Below are positions 7,279-15,039 of a stretch of 35,755 nucleotides of DNA, one piece after another. The DNA is from Sphingopyxis soli. Lineage in GTDB: Bacteria > Pseudomonadota > Alphaproteobacteria > Sphingomonadales > Sphingomonadaceae. The notes under the pieces are model-generated. The model saw only the letters and a program-made list of their open reading frames with translations, ran no database searches and was not told where the DNA came from. The DNA lies in assembly GCF_018682675.1 (NCBI RefSeq), contig NZ_JAFMTR010000095.1, forward strand, positions 1 to 35,755, written 5' to 3'. Both the position numbers and the translations under genes were made by a program. The stretch's first letter is position 1; the number at the start of each line of letters is the position of its first letter.

Positions 7279-8775
7279 TCAAGCGGCCGCTGCCGCCGCA
7301 ACCTCCTCCTTCTTGCCCAGCCCGCCCCAGTCGATGTTGCGCGTCATGTACATCACACCCGCAAGCGCGAAGAACATCAGCACCGACCCGATCAGCAGCG
7401 CATAGGCTTCGAGATTGAGCAACGTATAGAGCAGCGCATAAAGGCCGATCAGCATCGCCGCGAGAAAACGCGCGCGCTTCCAGCTCTTGAGCACCGCCGC
7501 ACTATAGAAGGTCAAGAGGCCGATGATCGCCGCCGAAGCGAGCATATAGGCCGGCATGAACCCGATCACCTCGGCGAACGCCAGCAGCAGCACGAAGAAC
7601 AGCACCAGCGCCACCCCGGTCAGCAGATATTCGGCCGCCGCGACCCGCGCGCCCGCGATGATGTCGAACATCAGGAAGGCGACGAAAGTGAAGCCGATGA
7701 ACAGGAAGCCATATTTGATGCTGCGGTCGACCTGGCTGTACAGGTCGACGGGCTCGATCAGGCTGATCGCGATCGCCTTCGCGGTCCCGCCCGAGGTCTC
7801 CATGCCGCCGCTCCCGTCGGCCGCGGCGGGCGCCGGCGCCTCGACGGCATAGGCGTCGCGCGTGCCGTAATTGGTCGCGACCGGCGGCGACAGGTCGCCC
7901 GTCAGCACCTGCGCCTGACCCAATGCAAGGTTCGGGATCGCATAGGCCGCGGTGAAGCCGTTTGCCGTTACGCTGCGCTTCGCGGGCAGGAAATCGCCGC
8001 CGAAGCTCGGGTTCGGCCAGCTCGACTTGACCGTCCAACGCGTGTCGACCCCGCGCGGGATCAGCTTGAAATCGCCGAGGCCGCGCACGCCGATCTTGTA
8101 ATCGACCTTCAGCGGTGCCGCGCCCGTCCAGTCGACAAATGCGAAGGTCCCCGAATTGCCCGTCGAGGCGAGCCCCTTGCCCGGCTGCAGCGCCACGGGC
8201 GTGCCGTTCACCGCCAGACTGTTGCCGTCGACCAGCCCGCGCGCGTCGCTGACGCCGAGGCGTACCTCGGCGCGGTCGAGCATCAGCGCCTCGCGCGTCA
8301 CGCCATAGCGGGCGATATCGGCGGGCAGCACAAAGTCGGCGCTGCCCGCGATCTGGCTTTCATAGACGACGGTCTCGTAGATCGCCTTCTTGCGCTTCTC
8401 GGGCTTGATCGCGACCTCGGCCTTGTTCGCCTGCGGCGAGAGATAGAGATTCCGGATCGTGTTGACGGTCCGCGTCACGTCGCGGCCATTCTCCTGCACC
8501 GTCTGCGTTTCGGTCGTACGGTACGGGATCACGATCACCGGGCCGCCGATCGTCTGCTGGCCGCCCCAGCCCTGCCCGATCGAGGCCTGCGCGGTCTCCG
8601 CCTGCTGCTGGCGGTCCCAGAGCAGGCCATAGACCATCAGCAGCGGCACCATCAGCGCGACGGCGATCAGCACCGCGATCACCAGCTTGACGCCGGGGCT
8701 ACGCTCGCCGCTGCCGCGGGCGGGGGGAATGGGGGGAACCGATACGCTTTGCGGGGATTGAGACGCTTGAGGCAT
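7279..8775 (-). CDS. creD: inner membrane protein CreD (cell envelope integrity)
   Basis: A 498-residue CreD-family membrane protein. One membrane segment near residues 30-50 is followed by a large periplasmic region of about 300 residues, carrying GGPVIVIPYR and LDRAEVRLGVSDARGL. A cluster of five or six hydrophobic segments fills residues about 345-480. The length and the GGPVIVIPY...YLSPQ...DFVLPADIARYGVTREAL order are typical of CreD. In enterobacteria CreD belongs to the CreBC two-component regulon linked to beta-lactam and colicin tolerance. No creBC genes are present here, so its control is unknown. The N-terminus is a Pro/Ser-rich cytosolic tail. The gene stands alone, between family B repeats. 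Confidence 0.9.
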   Translation of the reverse strand: MPQASQSPQSVSVPPIPPARGSGERSPGVKLVIAVLIAVALMVPLLMVYGLLWDRQQQAETAQASIGQGWGGQQTIGGPVIVIPYRTTETQTVQENGRDVTRTVNTIRNLYLSPQANKAEVAIKPEKRKKAIYETVVYESQIAGSADFVLPADIARYGVTREALMLDRAEVRLGVSDARGLVDGNSLAVNGTPVALQPGKGLASTGNSGTFAFVDWTGAAPLKVDYKIGVRGLGDFKLIPRGVDTRWTVKSSWPNPSFGGDFLPAKRSVTANGFTAAYAIPNLALGQAQVLTGDLSPPVATNYGTRDAYAVEAPAPAAADGSGGMETSGGTAKAIAISLIEPVDLYSQVDRSIKYGFLFIGFTFVAFLMFDIIAGARVAAAEYLLTGVALVLFFVLLLAFAEVIGFMPAYMLASAAIIGLLTFYSAAVLKSWKRARFLAAMLIGLYALLYTLLNLEAYALLIGSVLMFFALAGVMYMTRNIDWGGLGKKEEVAAAAAA

Positions 8776-8952
8776 GGGGGTTTCGCTCCAGCTACTTCAA
8801 CTCGTCGATGAAATTGCACGGTTCACCGATAGCGTCAAGCCGATTGCGATGAAGTGCCGCCGAGTTGGCGATCCGCACTCCGGCGAAGCGCCGTGTTGGC
8901 CTTGGTGTGCACCTACGGCGGGTTTGGGGTGGAAAGCGGACGTATCAACAAC

Positions 8953-9040
8953 GTCGCCCCCGCGCAGGCGGGGGCCGCCATCGGCCTTTTCCTGCGCCGC
9001 AGCGTAAACCGACTGCTGCCCCCGCCTTCGCGGGGGCGAC
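8953..9040. repeat. palindromic repeat, family B variant
   Basis: GTCGCCCCCGCGCAGGCGGG at the left and CCCGCCTTCGCGGGGGCGAC at the right form reverse-complement ends with one mismatch in the hairpin tip. The middle of about 40 bases is unrelated to that of the copy at 7181-7270. Confidence 0.8.
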
Positions 9041-9060
9041 GGCTAGTTCCGGTCGTTTCC

Positions 9061-9147
9061 CGTCATTCGTCATCCCGGACTTGATCCGGGATCCACCGCC
9101 GCGCTGAAGGCATGGACCCCAGATCAAGTCCGGGGTGACGATGAACG
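9061..9147. repeat. palindromic repeat, family C
   Basis: CGTCATCCCGGACTTGATC (from 9068) and GATCAAGTCCGGGGTGACG (ending 9140) are reverse complements around a middle of about 35 bases. Each end also folds on itself (CCCGGA...TCCGGG). A half copy is at 13429-13453 and a truncated copy at the right edge of the window. Confidence 0.85.
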
Positions 9148-9300
9148 ATAGGCCAGCCTCCGGTCGACTCCTGCCATTACATCCCGAACGCCCGCAAATG
9201 CCATCTCTCGCCCGAAACCCGACACCCCACCGCAACATCGCCTTTGAAACACCGACCGCAGCCTATAGCATCACCGAAACCATCGCGGGGGGAGGCTCAC

Positions 9301-9717
9301 ATGCCCGAAAAATTCGACGCGCTCGACCGGCTGGTCCAGTTGCTGCTCCTGGTCGCCGCCGTCACGGCGGCCGCCAACGGGCTTTTCATGCTGGCCAAGC
9401 CGCTCGACTGGTATGTTTTCATTCCCACCGTGGTCACCACCGGCCCGCCGAACGCTCATTTCATCCGCGACATCGGCCTCGCCTATGCGGGGTCGGGGCT
9501 GATCCTGCTCTATGCGGCCGCGAACCCGGTCCTCCGCTGGCGCGCCGCGGTCGTCGGCGGGCTGTGGCTGGCGCTGCACGGCCTGCTCCATCTCTATGAG
9601 GTCGCGGCCGGCATCTGCGGCCCCGCGACCTTTCGGGCTGACGCGCCCGCGGTGCTCGGCCAGCCGGGGCTGGTCATCGCCGCGCTGCTCATCCTGCGCG
9701 CGCGAAAGCGTATTTGA
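9301..9717 (+). CDS. small four-helix membrane protein, unknown function
   Basis: 138 residues with about four hydrophobic segments (near 14-32, 58-78, 83-100 and 116-133) and a basic C-terminus (RARKRI). The ATG at 9301 has GGGGAGG about eight bases upstream. It is preferred to the upstream in-frame start at 9244, which has no ribosome-binding site. I do not recognise a named family. GC-biased codon use and the hydrophobic pattern support real coding. It is 31 bases ahead of the acetyltransferase gene and probably co-transcribed with it. Confidence 0.8.
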   Translation: MPEKFDALDRLVQLLLLVAAVTAAANGLFMLAKPLDWYVFIPTVVTTGPPNAHFIRDIGLAYAGSGLILLYAAANPVLRWRAAVVGGLWLALHGLLHLYEVAAGICGPATFRADAPAVLGQPGLVIAALLILRARKRI

Positions 9718-9748
9718 CAGCCGCGCCGCCGCCCGACAGAGCAGCCGC

Positions 9749-10231
9749 ATGACCGTCTCGATCCGCTCCGCCACGCCCGCCGACCTGCCGCTGATCGCGC
9801 AGTTCATCCGCGACCTCGCCGACTATGAAAAGCTCGCGCACGAAGTCCGCTTCGACGAGGCGACGCTCGGCGAGAAACTCTTCGGCCCGCGCCCCTATGC
9901 CGAAGTGGCGATCGGGGAGATTGATGGCGCGGCGCAGGGCTTCGCGCTCTTTTTCCACAATTTCTCGACCTTCGAGGGGCGCCCCGGCATCTACCTCGAG
10001 GATCTGTTCGTGCGCCCCGGTGCGCGCGGCTCGGGGCTCGGCAAGGCGCTGCTCGCACACCTCGCCAGGCTTTGCATCGAACGCGACTGCGCGCGCCTCG
10101 AATGGTCGGTGCTCGACTGGAACACCCCGTCGATCGGCTTCTACCGGAGCCTCGGCGCGAAGCCGATGGATGAATGGACGGTGATGCGCGTCGACGGCGA
10201 AGCGCTGGACGCGCTCGCCGGCGCCGGTTGA
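9749..10231 (+). CDS. GNAT N-acetyltransferase, diamine/thialysine acetyltransferase-like
   Basis: 160 residues covering one complete GNAT domain. The acetyl-CoA pyrophosphate loop is VRPGARGSGLGKALL, with RGSGLG at 93-98, and a tyrosine in GFYRSLGAKP is the usual general acid. The layout ADLPLIAQFIRDLADYEK...GFALFFHNFSTFEGRPGIYLEDLFV closely follows the spermidine/spermine (SSAT) and thialysine acetyltransferase branch. A small amine or diamine is therefore the likely acceptor. That assignment is by pattern memory and the substrate is untested. The ATG at 9749 begins just before the conserved RSATPADL strand. Confidence 0.88.
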   Translation: MTVSIRSATPADLPLIAQFIRDLADYEKLAHEVRFDEATLGEKLFGPRPYAEVAIGEIDGAAQGFALFFHNFSTFEGRPGIYLEDLFVRPGARGSGLGKALLAHLARLCIERDCARLEWSVLDWNTPSIGFYRSLGAKPMDEWTVMRVDGEALDALAGAG

Positions 10232-10387
10232 TCGCTGCCTGGAAATTTCGCGATTCCAGTCGCTAACCGGCGGCATTTGCCTGCCCTTGCAAATCATGCT
10301 TCCCTGCCGCCGGGCCGCGGGCAGTTCGCGCTTTTGCGAACGATTCGGTCACCCGAAACGGGGACCGGCAACGACGGGGAAAATCGC

Positions 10388-10855
10388 ATGACCATCAAGC
10401 TGCTTGCCGCTTCGGCGGCCCTCCTGCTCATGGGCGCGGCGCCGCTCGCGCACGCCCAGATGCCGACCTGGTCCGCCGAACAGGGCGAGGTGTGGAAATT
10501 CGTCCAGCAAAGCTGGGTCGACGATGTCGCGCAGAACGGCAAATGGCCCGCCGAATATGCCGACCCGCAAATGATCACCTGGTCGGCCGAGTTCGCCGCC
10601 CCGCGCGGCAAGGATGCGACCGTGCGCTGGACAAAGTTCCAGAACACGCAGGGCAAGGTGCTGCAATATGAGCTCAGCCCGCAGTCGATCTCGCTCAGCG
10701 GCAACACCGCGGTCGTGACCTATGCGCTGACCATTGTCGCGCAGCGCGGCACCGACAAGCCCGACTGGGGCAAGGAAGCCATCGTCGAAACGCTGGTGCG
10801 CAGCGGCGGCGGCTGGAAATTCCTCGCCTCGACCAGCTTCTCGCTCGGAAAATAG
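10388..10855 (+). CDS. exported NTF2-like (SnoaL/DUF4440-type) protein
   Basis: 155 residues with a clear signal peptide (MTIKLLAASAALLLMGAAPLAHA, cleavage near residue 23). The mature part of about 130 residues has the pattern of a cone-shaped NTF2-like domain. An opening helix (EQGEVWKFVQQSWVDDVAQNG) is followed by alternating strands ending in ETLVRSGGGWKFLASTSFS, the usual last strand with W-K-hydrophobic. Such domains bind small ligands or act as minor enzymes; no catalytic residues can be assigned. It faces the S41 peptidase gene tail to tail, 19 bases apart. Confidence 0.8.
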   Translation: MTIKLLAASAALLLMGAAPLAHAQMPTWSAEQGEVWKFVQQSWVDDVAQNGKWPAEYADPQMITWSAEFAAPRGKDATVRWTKFQNTQGKVLQYELSPQSISLSGNTAVVTYALTIVAQRGTDKPDWGKEAIVETLVRSGGGWKFLASTSFSLGK

Positions 10856-10874
10856 CGCGGCGGCGGAGCGGCGG

Positions 10875-11981
10875 TCAGCGCGCCCCGCGCGGTTTCCGCC
10901 GCTCCATCGGCCACGCCGGCATGTGCGCGTCGGACAGCGTCTTCGCCTCCGCCGGCGCGATGCCGAGGTCGGTCAACACGCGCACCAGCGCGTCGGCGGG
11001 CGGCACCGCGATGTCGGGCTGAATACCGTCGCCTTCCCAATCCTTGCCGGTATCGGGGTCATAGGTGCGCCCGACCGGGATGAAGGCCTCGTACCCGCCG
11101 CCCAGTTCCTCGCCGCGCCCGAAATGATTGGCGCCCGCGGTCGGCGCGCCGACCAGCACGCCGCGATGCGTATGCTTCATCGCCAGCGCGAAATGCTCGG
11201 CCGCCGATCCGCTCGCGCCCGAGGTCAGCACATAGACCCTGGCCTTGTGCAGCCTCTTGTCGCCGTTCGGCAGCGCCCAATGCTCGCGCGTCACCATGCC
11301 GGGGTCGCCCTTCACAAGACGCAGCGAAGCGACACCGTCGATCGGTGATCCGCCCCCGGCGTCGACCGAGGCGCGCGTCGCCATCGTCACCAGCCGCGTC
11401 GGCTCGGCGAACAGCCATGGAAAGATCACATCCATCTGGTCGAGCCCACCGCCGTTGTGGCTGCGGATGTCGAAGATGATCGCCTTGGCATCGGCATGGT
11501 CGGCCATGAATTTCGCCGCCGCCTCGGTCACCGCCGCATCGTGGGGAAACAGGTTGAAGCGCACGAAGGCGATCCCCGGCGCGATCCAGCCCGCCTGCTC
11601 GACCGGGGGCTTGCGCGGGCGCGGACCCGCCACGGCAGTCCCCGGAACGGTCGGCGCGGCGGACGCCGCCTCGGGCACGCGCAGCCGCAAATGGCCATCC
11701 GGCGCGACCGCATTCAGGTCGGCGTCGATCGCCGCGCCCAGCGCCTCGCCGGACAGCGCCCGGTAGCGACCGGCCCTGATGCCCGCGCGGAGCGCCGCGG
11801 CATAGCGCTTCCCCGTTTCGGGATAGACATAGTCGCGCTCGAGCAGCGCCGCATATCGCTCGGCAACCGCATCGCCGACAGCTTCGTCAGCGGCGAGCAC
11901 CGGAGGCGGCGCGATCGCGGGCACCGCCATCATCGCGGCCGCCATCAACAGGCCGGGTACAAGGCGCGAGGAACGAATCAT
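10875..11981 (-). CDS. exported S41 family peptidase (tail-specific protease/IRBP-like)
   Basis: 368 residues with a signal peptide (MIRSSRLVPGLLMAAAMMAVPAIAPPPVLA), so periplasmic. The peptidase core begins around GIAFVRFNLFPHD. It continues with the S41 strand AKAIIFDIRSHNGGGLDQMD and reaches the nucleophile region VYVLTSGASGSAAEHFALAM, where the serine in GSAAE is the likely nucleophile. LVGAPTAGANH and GDGIQPDIAVP follow in the usual order. No PDZ domain is visible, so it is not a classical Ctp. The ATG at 11981 is preferred to an in-frame TTG at 11993, because GGAG sits six bases before it. A near-perfect BlaI/MecI-type operator lies about 60 bases upstream, so it is probably induced by cell-wall or beta-lactam stress. 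Confidence 0.88.
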   Translation of the reverse strand: MIRSSRLVPGLLMAAAMMAVPAIAPPPVLAADEAVGDAVAERYAALLERDYVYPETGKRYAAALRAGIRAGRYRALSGEALGAAIDADLNAVAPDGHLRLRVPEAASAAPTVPGTAVAGPRPRKPPVEQAGWIAPGIAFVRFNLFPHDAAVTEAAAKFMADHADAKAIIFDIRSHNGGGLDQMDVIFPWLFAEPTRLVTMATRASVDAGGGSPIDGVASLRLVKGDPGMVTREHWALPNGDKRLHKARVYVLTSGASGSAAEHFALAMKHTHRGVLVGAPTAGANHFGRGEELGGGYEAFIPVGRTYDPDTGKDWEGDGIQPDIAVPPADALVRVLTDLGIAPAEAKTLSDAHMPAWPMERRKPRGAR

Positions 11982-12036
11982 CCCAGTCTCCAATCCACCC
12001 CCGGTTCGCCGCGAGGTGTATCAGAGTTGCAATACA

Positions 12037-12060
12037 GATCAACTACATTTGTAGTCGATC
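12037..12060 (-). promoter_or_regulatory. BlaI/MecI/CopY-type operator upstream of the S41 peptidase
   Basis: The 14-base palindrome ACTACA-TT-TGTAGT (12042-12055) is flanked on both sides by GATC, making a 24-base palindrome broken only at one flank pair and the centre. BlaI/MecI/CopY repressors bind TACA-N2-TGTA cores. On the minus strand it lies 56-80 bases before the peptidase start, next to TTGATC motifs that could serve as -35. No blaI or blaR gene is in the window. Confidence 0.65.
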
Positions 12061-12259
12061 AAGTACGACGCCGCGCGAACCACAGGAGCGCGACGCCGAC
12101 GACCGCCAGCGCCGCCCCGTTGCGCGTCCAGGTGATATCGCCCAGCATGAAGCTGCTTGCGGGCCAGCGCACGATGTCGAGCCCCTGCAAGATCCACAGT
12201 CCCCCCATCATGATCGCCGCGATCCCGACGATCGCCATGATGCCTTTCAACGCGCCCAT
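12059..12259 (-). CDS. 66-residue two-helix membrane protein, unknown function
   Basis: Begins at ATG 12259 with GGGGAGG a few bases upstream. It reads MGALKGIMAIVGIAAIMMGG, then a polar stretch with WPASSFMLGDITWTRNG, then a second hydrophobic helix and a basic end (WFARRRT). Its start lies inside the 3' end of the acyltransferase gene (13-base overlap), so it is probably translationally coupled to it. I recognise small sphingomonad proteins of this design but no function. The stop touches the BlaI-type operator of the next gene, so transcription from upstream would run over that operator. Confidence 0.8.
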   Translation of the reverse strand: MGALKGIMAIVGIAAIMMGGLWILQGLDIVRWPASSFMLGDITWTRNGAALAVVGVALLWFARRRT

Positions 12260-13416
12260 ATCATCCTCCCCTGTTTGCGCTGCAATCCGATAAGGGGCTG
12301 CAGCCAGCCGATGGTGCGCCCGATGGCGTAGAAAAGCCAGCAGCCGATCGCGGTCACGACGACAAGGATGAGGAAGGAGGGCAGCGCCGCCATATCGGCC
12401 CGCAACAGATACCAGCCCGCGACGACGATGATCGTCTGGTGGACGATGTAAAAGGGGAACACCGCCTCGGCGAGCATCGCGCGCCGCGGATGATCGCGGT
12501 TCCACCAGCGGTCGGCGGTCCCGACCAGCGCGACGATCGTCGCCCAGCCCTGCACCTGCCGCGCGACATGATAGGGCGCGAAAACCCAGTCGGGCGCGAT
12601 CGTATCGCCCGGCCAGGTCCATTCGACCCATGCGATCGGAACGAAGGCAAGCACCGCCAGTCCCGCCGCGACCGGCCAGCAGCGCGCCACGCTGTCGAAC
12701 AGCACCGGCCGCACGCGCAGCAACCAGCCCACCGCGAACGCCATCATATAGTGAAGATGCGACGGCCCGTCGTCGAGCAAGGCGTGGGTCTCCTCATGGT
12801 GGGGAAAGGCGCGCAAGACCGCGAGCCACCACAAGATCGGGACGATCAGCAGCCCCCAGCCGCGCAGCAGCCGCGCGCCGGCATCCGCGACCCTCGCGCG
12901 CGTCTCGTCCGGGACGAGCGCCAGCAGCAATGCGGCGAGCATCGTATAGGCCCACAGATAGACGACGAACCACAGATGTTGCCAGGTCGGCAGGATAATC
13001 CCGTCGAGCGCGCCGAACCGGAAATAATCGTGCAGCCAGAAATGCAGAAAGCCGTGCCGATAGCCAAGCTGGCCCGCCAGTTCGATCCACGGCTGCGGCG
13101 GAATGACGAAGACGATGCCGAAGGCGAGCGGGATCAGCAGACGCGCACTCCGCGACCGGGCGAATGCCCCCGCCCCGCCGAGCTTGCCCGAAAGCGACGC
13201 GCTGGCATAGCCGGACACGAGAAACAGCAGCGCCAGCCGCCAGCCATTCGTCGCCAGCATCGGGATCGCGACCCAGTCGATCGTCGGATCGATCTTCACA
13301 TGCCAGTGCCATGGCACGAAATACATGCCGATATGGTAAAGGATCAGCAGCGCGAACGCGCCGATCCGCAGCCAGTCCATGCCATAATGGCGTCCGCCGG
13401 TCATGCTCGATCCCAT
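12247..13416 (-). CDS. acyltransferase 3 family integral membrane protein
   Basis: About 389 residues with roughly ten membrane helices and the family layout. It opens with GMDWLRIGAFALLILYHIGM, where Asp and the His of LYHIG form the signature. It continues with LLFLVSGYASA and ARLLIPLAFG and ends in FYIVHQTIIVVAGW. Such proteins O-acylate sugars, peptidoglycan or surface glycans at the inner membrane; the substrate is unknown. The start is uncertain between ATG 13416 (GGGA six bases upstream) and ATG 13404; both precede the first helix. It follows the acyl-CoA carboxylase gene by 35 bases and is coupled to the 66-residue gene. Confidence 0.88.
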   Translation of the reverse strand: MGSSMTGGRHYGMDWLRIGAFALLILYHIGMYFVPWHWHVKIDPTIDWVAIPMLATNGWRLALLFLVSGYASASLSGKLGGAGAFARSRSARLLIPLAFGIVFVIPPQPWIELAGQLGYRHGFLHFWLHDYFRFGALDGIILPTWQHLWFVVYLWAYTMLAALLLALVPDETRARVADAGARLLRGWGLLIVPILWWLAVLRAFPHHEETHALLDDGPSHLHYMMAFAVGWLLRVRPVLFDSVARCWPVAAGLAVLAFVPIAWVEWTWPGDTIAPDWVFAPYHVARQVQGWATIVALVGTADRWWNRDHPRRAMLAEAVFPFYIVHQTIIVVAGWYLLRADMAALPSFLILVVVTAIGCWLFYAIGRTIGWLQPLIGLQRKQGRMIWAR

Positions 13417-13428
13417 CCCCCTTCCCTC

Positions 13429-13453
13429 GTCATCCCGGACCCTTCGACAGGCT
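13429..13453. repeat. half copy of palindromic repeat family C
   Basis: CGTCATCCCGGACCCTTCGA matches the left end of the family C repeat (9061-9147), but the matching right half is missing. It fills the 35-base gap between the carboxylase and acyltransferase genes and supplies the carboxylase stop codon. Confidence 0.6.
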
Positions 13454-14969
13454 ACTTCACCACCCGCCACGCCAATTCCGCAAATTCGCACAGCAGCGGC
13501 CGTGTATCCCTGGGGTCGATGATATCCTCGACCCCGAATTTTTCCGCCGTCCGGAACGGCGAGCGCACGCGGTTCAATCGCTCGCGGATCGCCTCCAGAT
13601 GCGCCGCCGGATCCTCGGCCGCTTCGAGCTCGCTCTTGTACGCAACCTCGACCCCGCCCTCGATCGGCAGGCTGCCCCAGTCGCCCGACGGCCAGGCGAA
13701 ACGATATTGGAAGCGCTCGGCGTTCGACATCGCGCTGCCCGCGATGCCATAGGCGCGCCGCACGACGACCGACGCCAGCGGGACCGTCGCGCGATAGATC
13801 GCGTTCATCGCCTGCACGCCGTAACGGATCGTCCCCGTCCGCTCGGCCTCGCCGCCGATCATGAACCCCGGATTGTCGACGAGGTGGACGACCGGCAGCC
13901 GGAACTGGTCGGCGAGCTTCACGAAACGCTCCGCTTTCTCGCTGGTCTTCGCGTCCCACGATCCGCCGAGGTACGACGGATCGCTCGCGAGCACCGCAAC
14001 CGGCCAGCCGTCGAGCCGCGCGAACGCCGTGATGACCGCCCGCCCCCAACGCGCGCCCATCTCGAAGAAACTGCCCGTATCGAACACCGCCTTCGCGATG
14101 CGCCGCATCGAATAGACCTGCTTCGCCTCGCGCGGCACGATCGACAGCAACGCCTCGTCGCGGCGATCGACCGGATCGCTGCACGGCGTGCGCTGCGCCC
14201 GGTCATGGATCGACGACGGCAGATAGGACAGGAAGCGCCGCGCCGCCGCAAAGGCATCGGCCTCGCTCGCCACCTCGTCGTCGACGACACCGTTGCGCGC
14301 ATGCACATCGACCCCGCCCAGTTCCTCGCGATCGAGCGTATCGCCGATCGCCGCCGCCACGGCCGGCCCCGCCGCGAACAGCTGCGACAGCCCGCGCACC
14401 ATCACGCTGTAATGGCTCGCGACCACCCGCGCCGCGCCCAGCCCCGCGGTCGGTCCGAGCGCGAGCGCGACCACCGGCACCGTGTCGAGATTGGCGATGA
14501 TCCGGTCCCAGCCGGGAACATGCGGGATATAGGTATAGCCCATCTCCTCCAGCGTCTTCACCGACCCGCCGCCGCCGGTGCCGTCGATCATGCGGATCAG
14601 CGGCAGGCGATATTCATGCGCCATCGCCTCGCACTGGACGAACTTGCGGTGCAGCGCCGCATCGGCCGCGCCACCGCGCACCGTGAAATCGTCGGCGCTG
14701 GCGACGACCGGTCGCCCGTCGATATTCGCGCGGCCGAAGATGAAATTCGACGCCGCCAGATCTTCCAGCTCGCCGTCCGCGCCATATTTGCCGCGCCCTG
14801 CGATCTTGCCGATCTCGCGAAAGCTGCCCGGATCGACGATTGCCGCAAGCCTTGCCCGCGCGTCCATCTTGCCGCGCCCATGCTGGCGCGCGACCTTTTC
14901 CTCGCCGCCCATCTTCTCGGCCATCGCCCGGCGCTGTCCGAGCTCGTCGATCTCTTTTTTCCAGCTCAT
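13452..14969 (-). CDS. acyl-CoA carboxylase, carboxyltransferase (beta) subunit
   Basis: 505 residues with the tandem crotonase-like domains of biotin-dependent carboxyltransferases. The N-terminal half carries ARARLAAIVDPGSFREIG, IDGTGGGGSVKTLEEMGYTY and GPTAGLGAARVV. The C-terminal half carries SYLGGSWDAKTSEKAERFVK, VVHLVDNPGFMIGGEAE and YGIAGSAMSN. The enzyme moves CO2 from carboxybiotin to an acyl-CoA; candidates are propionyl-, methylcrotonyl- or geranyl-CoA, which I cannot separate. The biotin carboxylase/biotin-carrier (alpha) subunit is not in the window, so it must be encoded elsewhere. The gene diverges from an SDR gene, and a TTACGT-CT-ACGTAA palindrome lies 16 bases ahead of its start. 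Confidence 0.9.
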   Translation of the reverse strand: MSWKKEIDELGQRRAMAEKMGGEEKVARQHGRGKMDARARLAAIVDPGSFREIGKIAGRGKYGADGELEDLAASNFIFGRANIDGRPVVASADDFTVRGGAADAALHRKFVQCEAMAHEYRLPLIRMIDGTGGGGSVKTLEEMGYTYIPHVPGWDRIIANLDTVPVVALALGPTAGLGAARVVASHYSVMVRGLSQLFAAGPAVAAAIGDTLDREELGGVDVHARNGVVDDEVASEADAFAAARRFLSYLPSSIHDRAQRTPCSDPVDRRDEALLSIVPREAKQVYSMRRIAKAVFDTGSFFEMGARWGRAVITAFARLDGWPVAVLASDPSYLGGSWDAKTSEKAERFVKLADQFRLPVVHLVDNPGFMIGGEAERTGTIRYGVQAMNAIYRATVPLASVVVRRAYGIAGSAMSNAERFQYRFAWPSGDWGSLPIEGGVEVAYKSELEAAEDPAAHLEAIRERLNRVRSPFRTAEKFGVEDIIDPRDTRPLLCEFAELAWRVVK

Positions 14970-14984
14970 GACGGGGAAGCTATC

Positions 14985-14998
14985 TTACGTCTACGTAA
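14985..14998. promoter_or_regulatory. TTACGT-N2-ACGTAA palindromic operator candidate
   Basis: A perfect 6-2-6 inverted repeat lies between the divergent carboxylase and SDR genes. From memory it resembles the TTTACGT...ACGTAAA sites bound by MerR-type LiuR regulators of branched-chain and acyl-CoA catabolism in proteobacteria. The regulator gene is not in the window. Confidence 0.5.
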
Positions 14999-15039
14999 AC
15001 GTCATGCCATATTCGCGCGGAACCTATCGGGAGAGAGCA

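Larger units (their letters stand above)
8776..9300. other. gene-free stretch upstream of creD and the 9301 gene
   Basis: About 525 bases without a convincing gene. The part nearest creD (8776-8950) should hold its promoter, but I see no clear operator. The rest is largely taken by the two palindromic repeats at 8953-9040 and 9061-9147. Short ORFs crossing the region translate the repeats and do not look like proteins. Confidence 0.6.
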
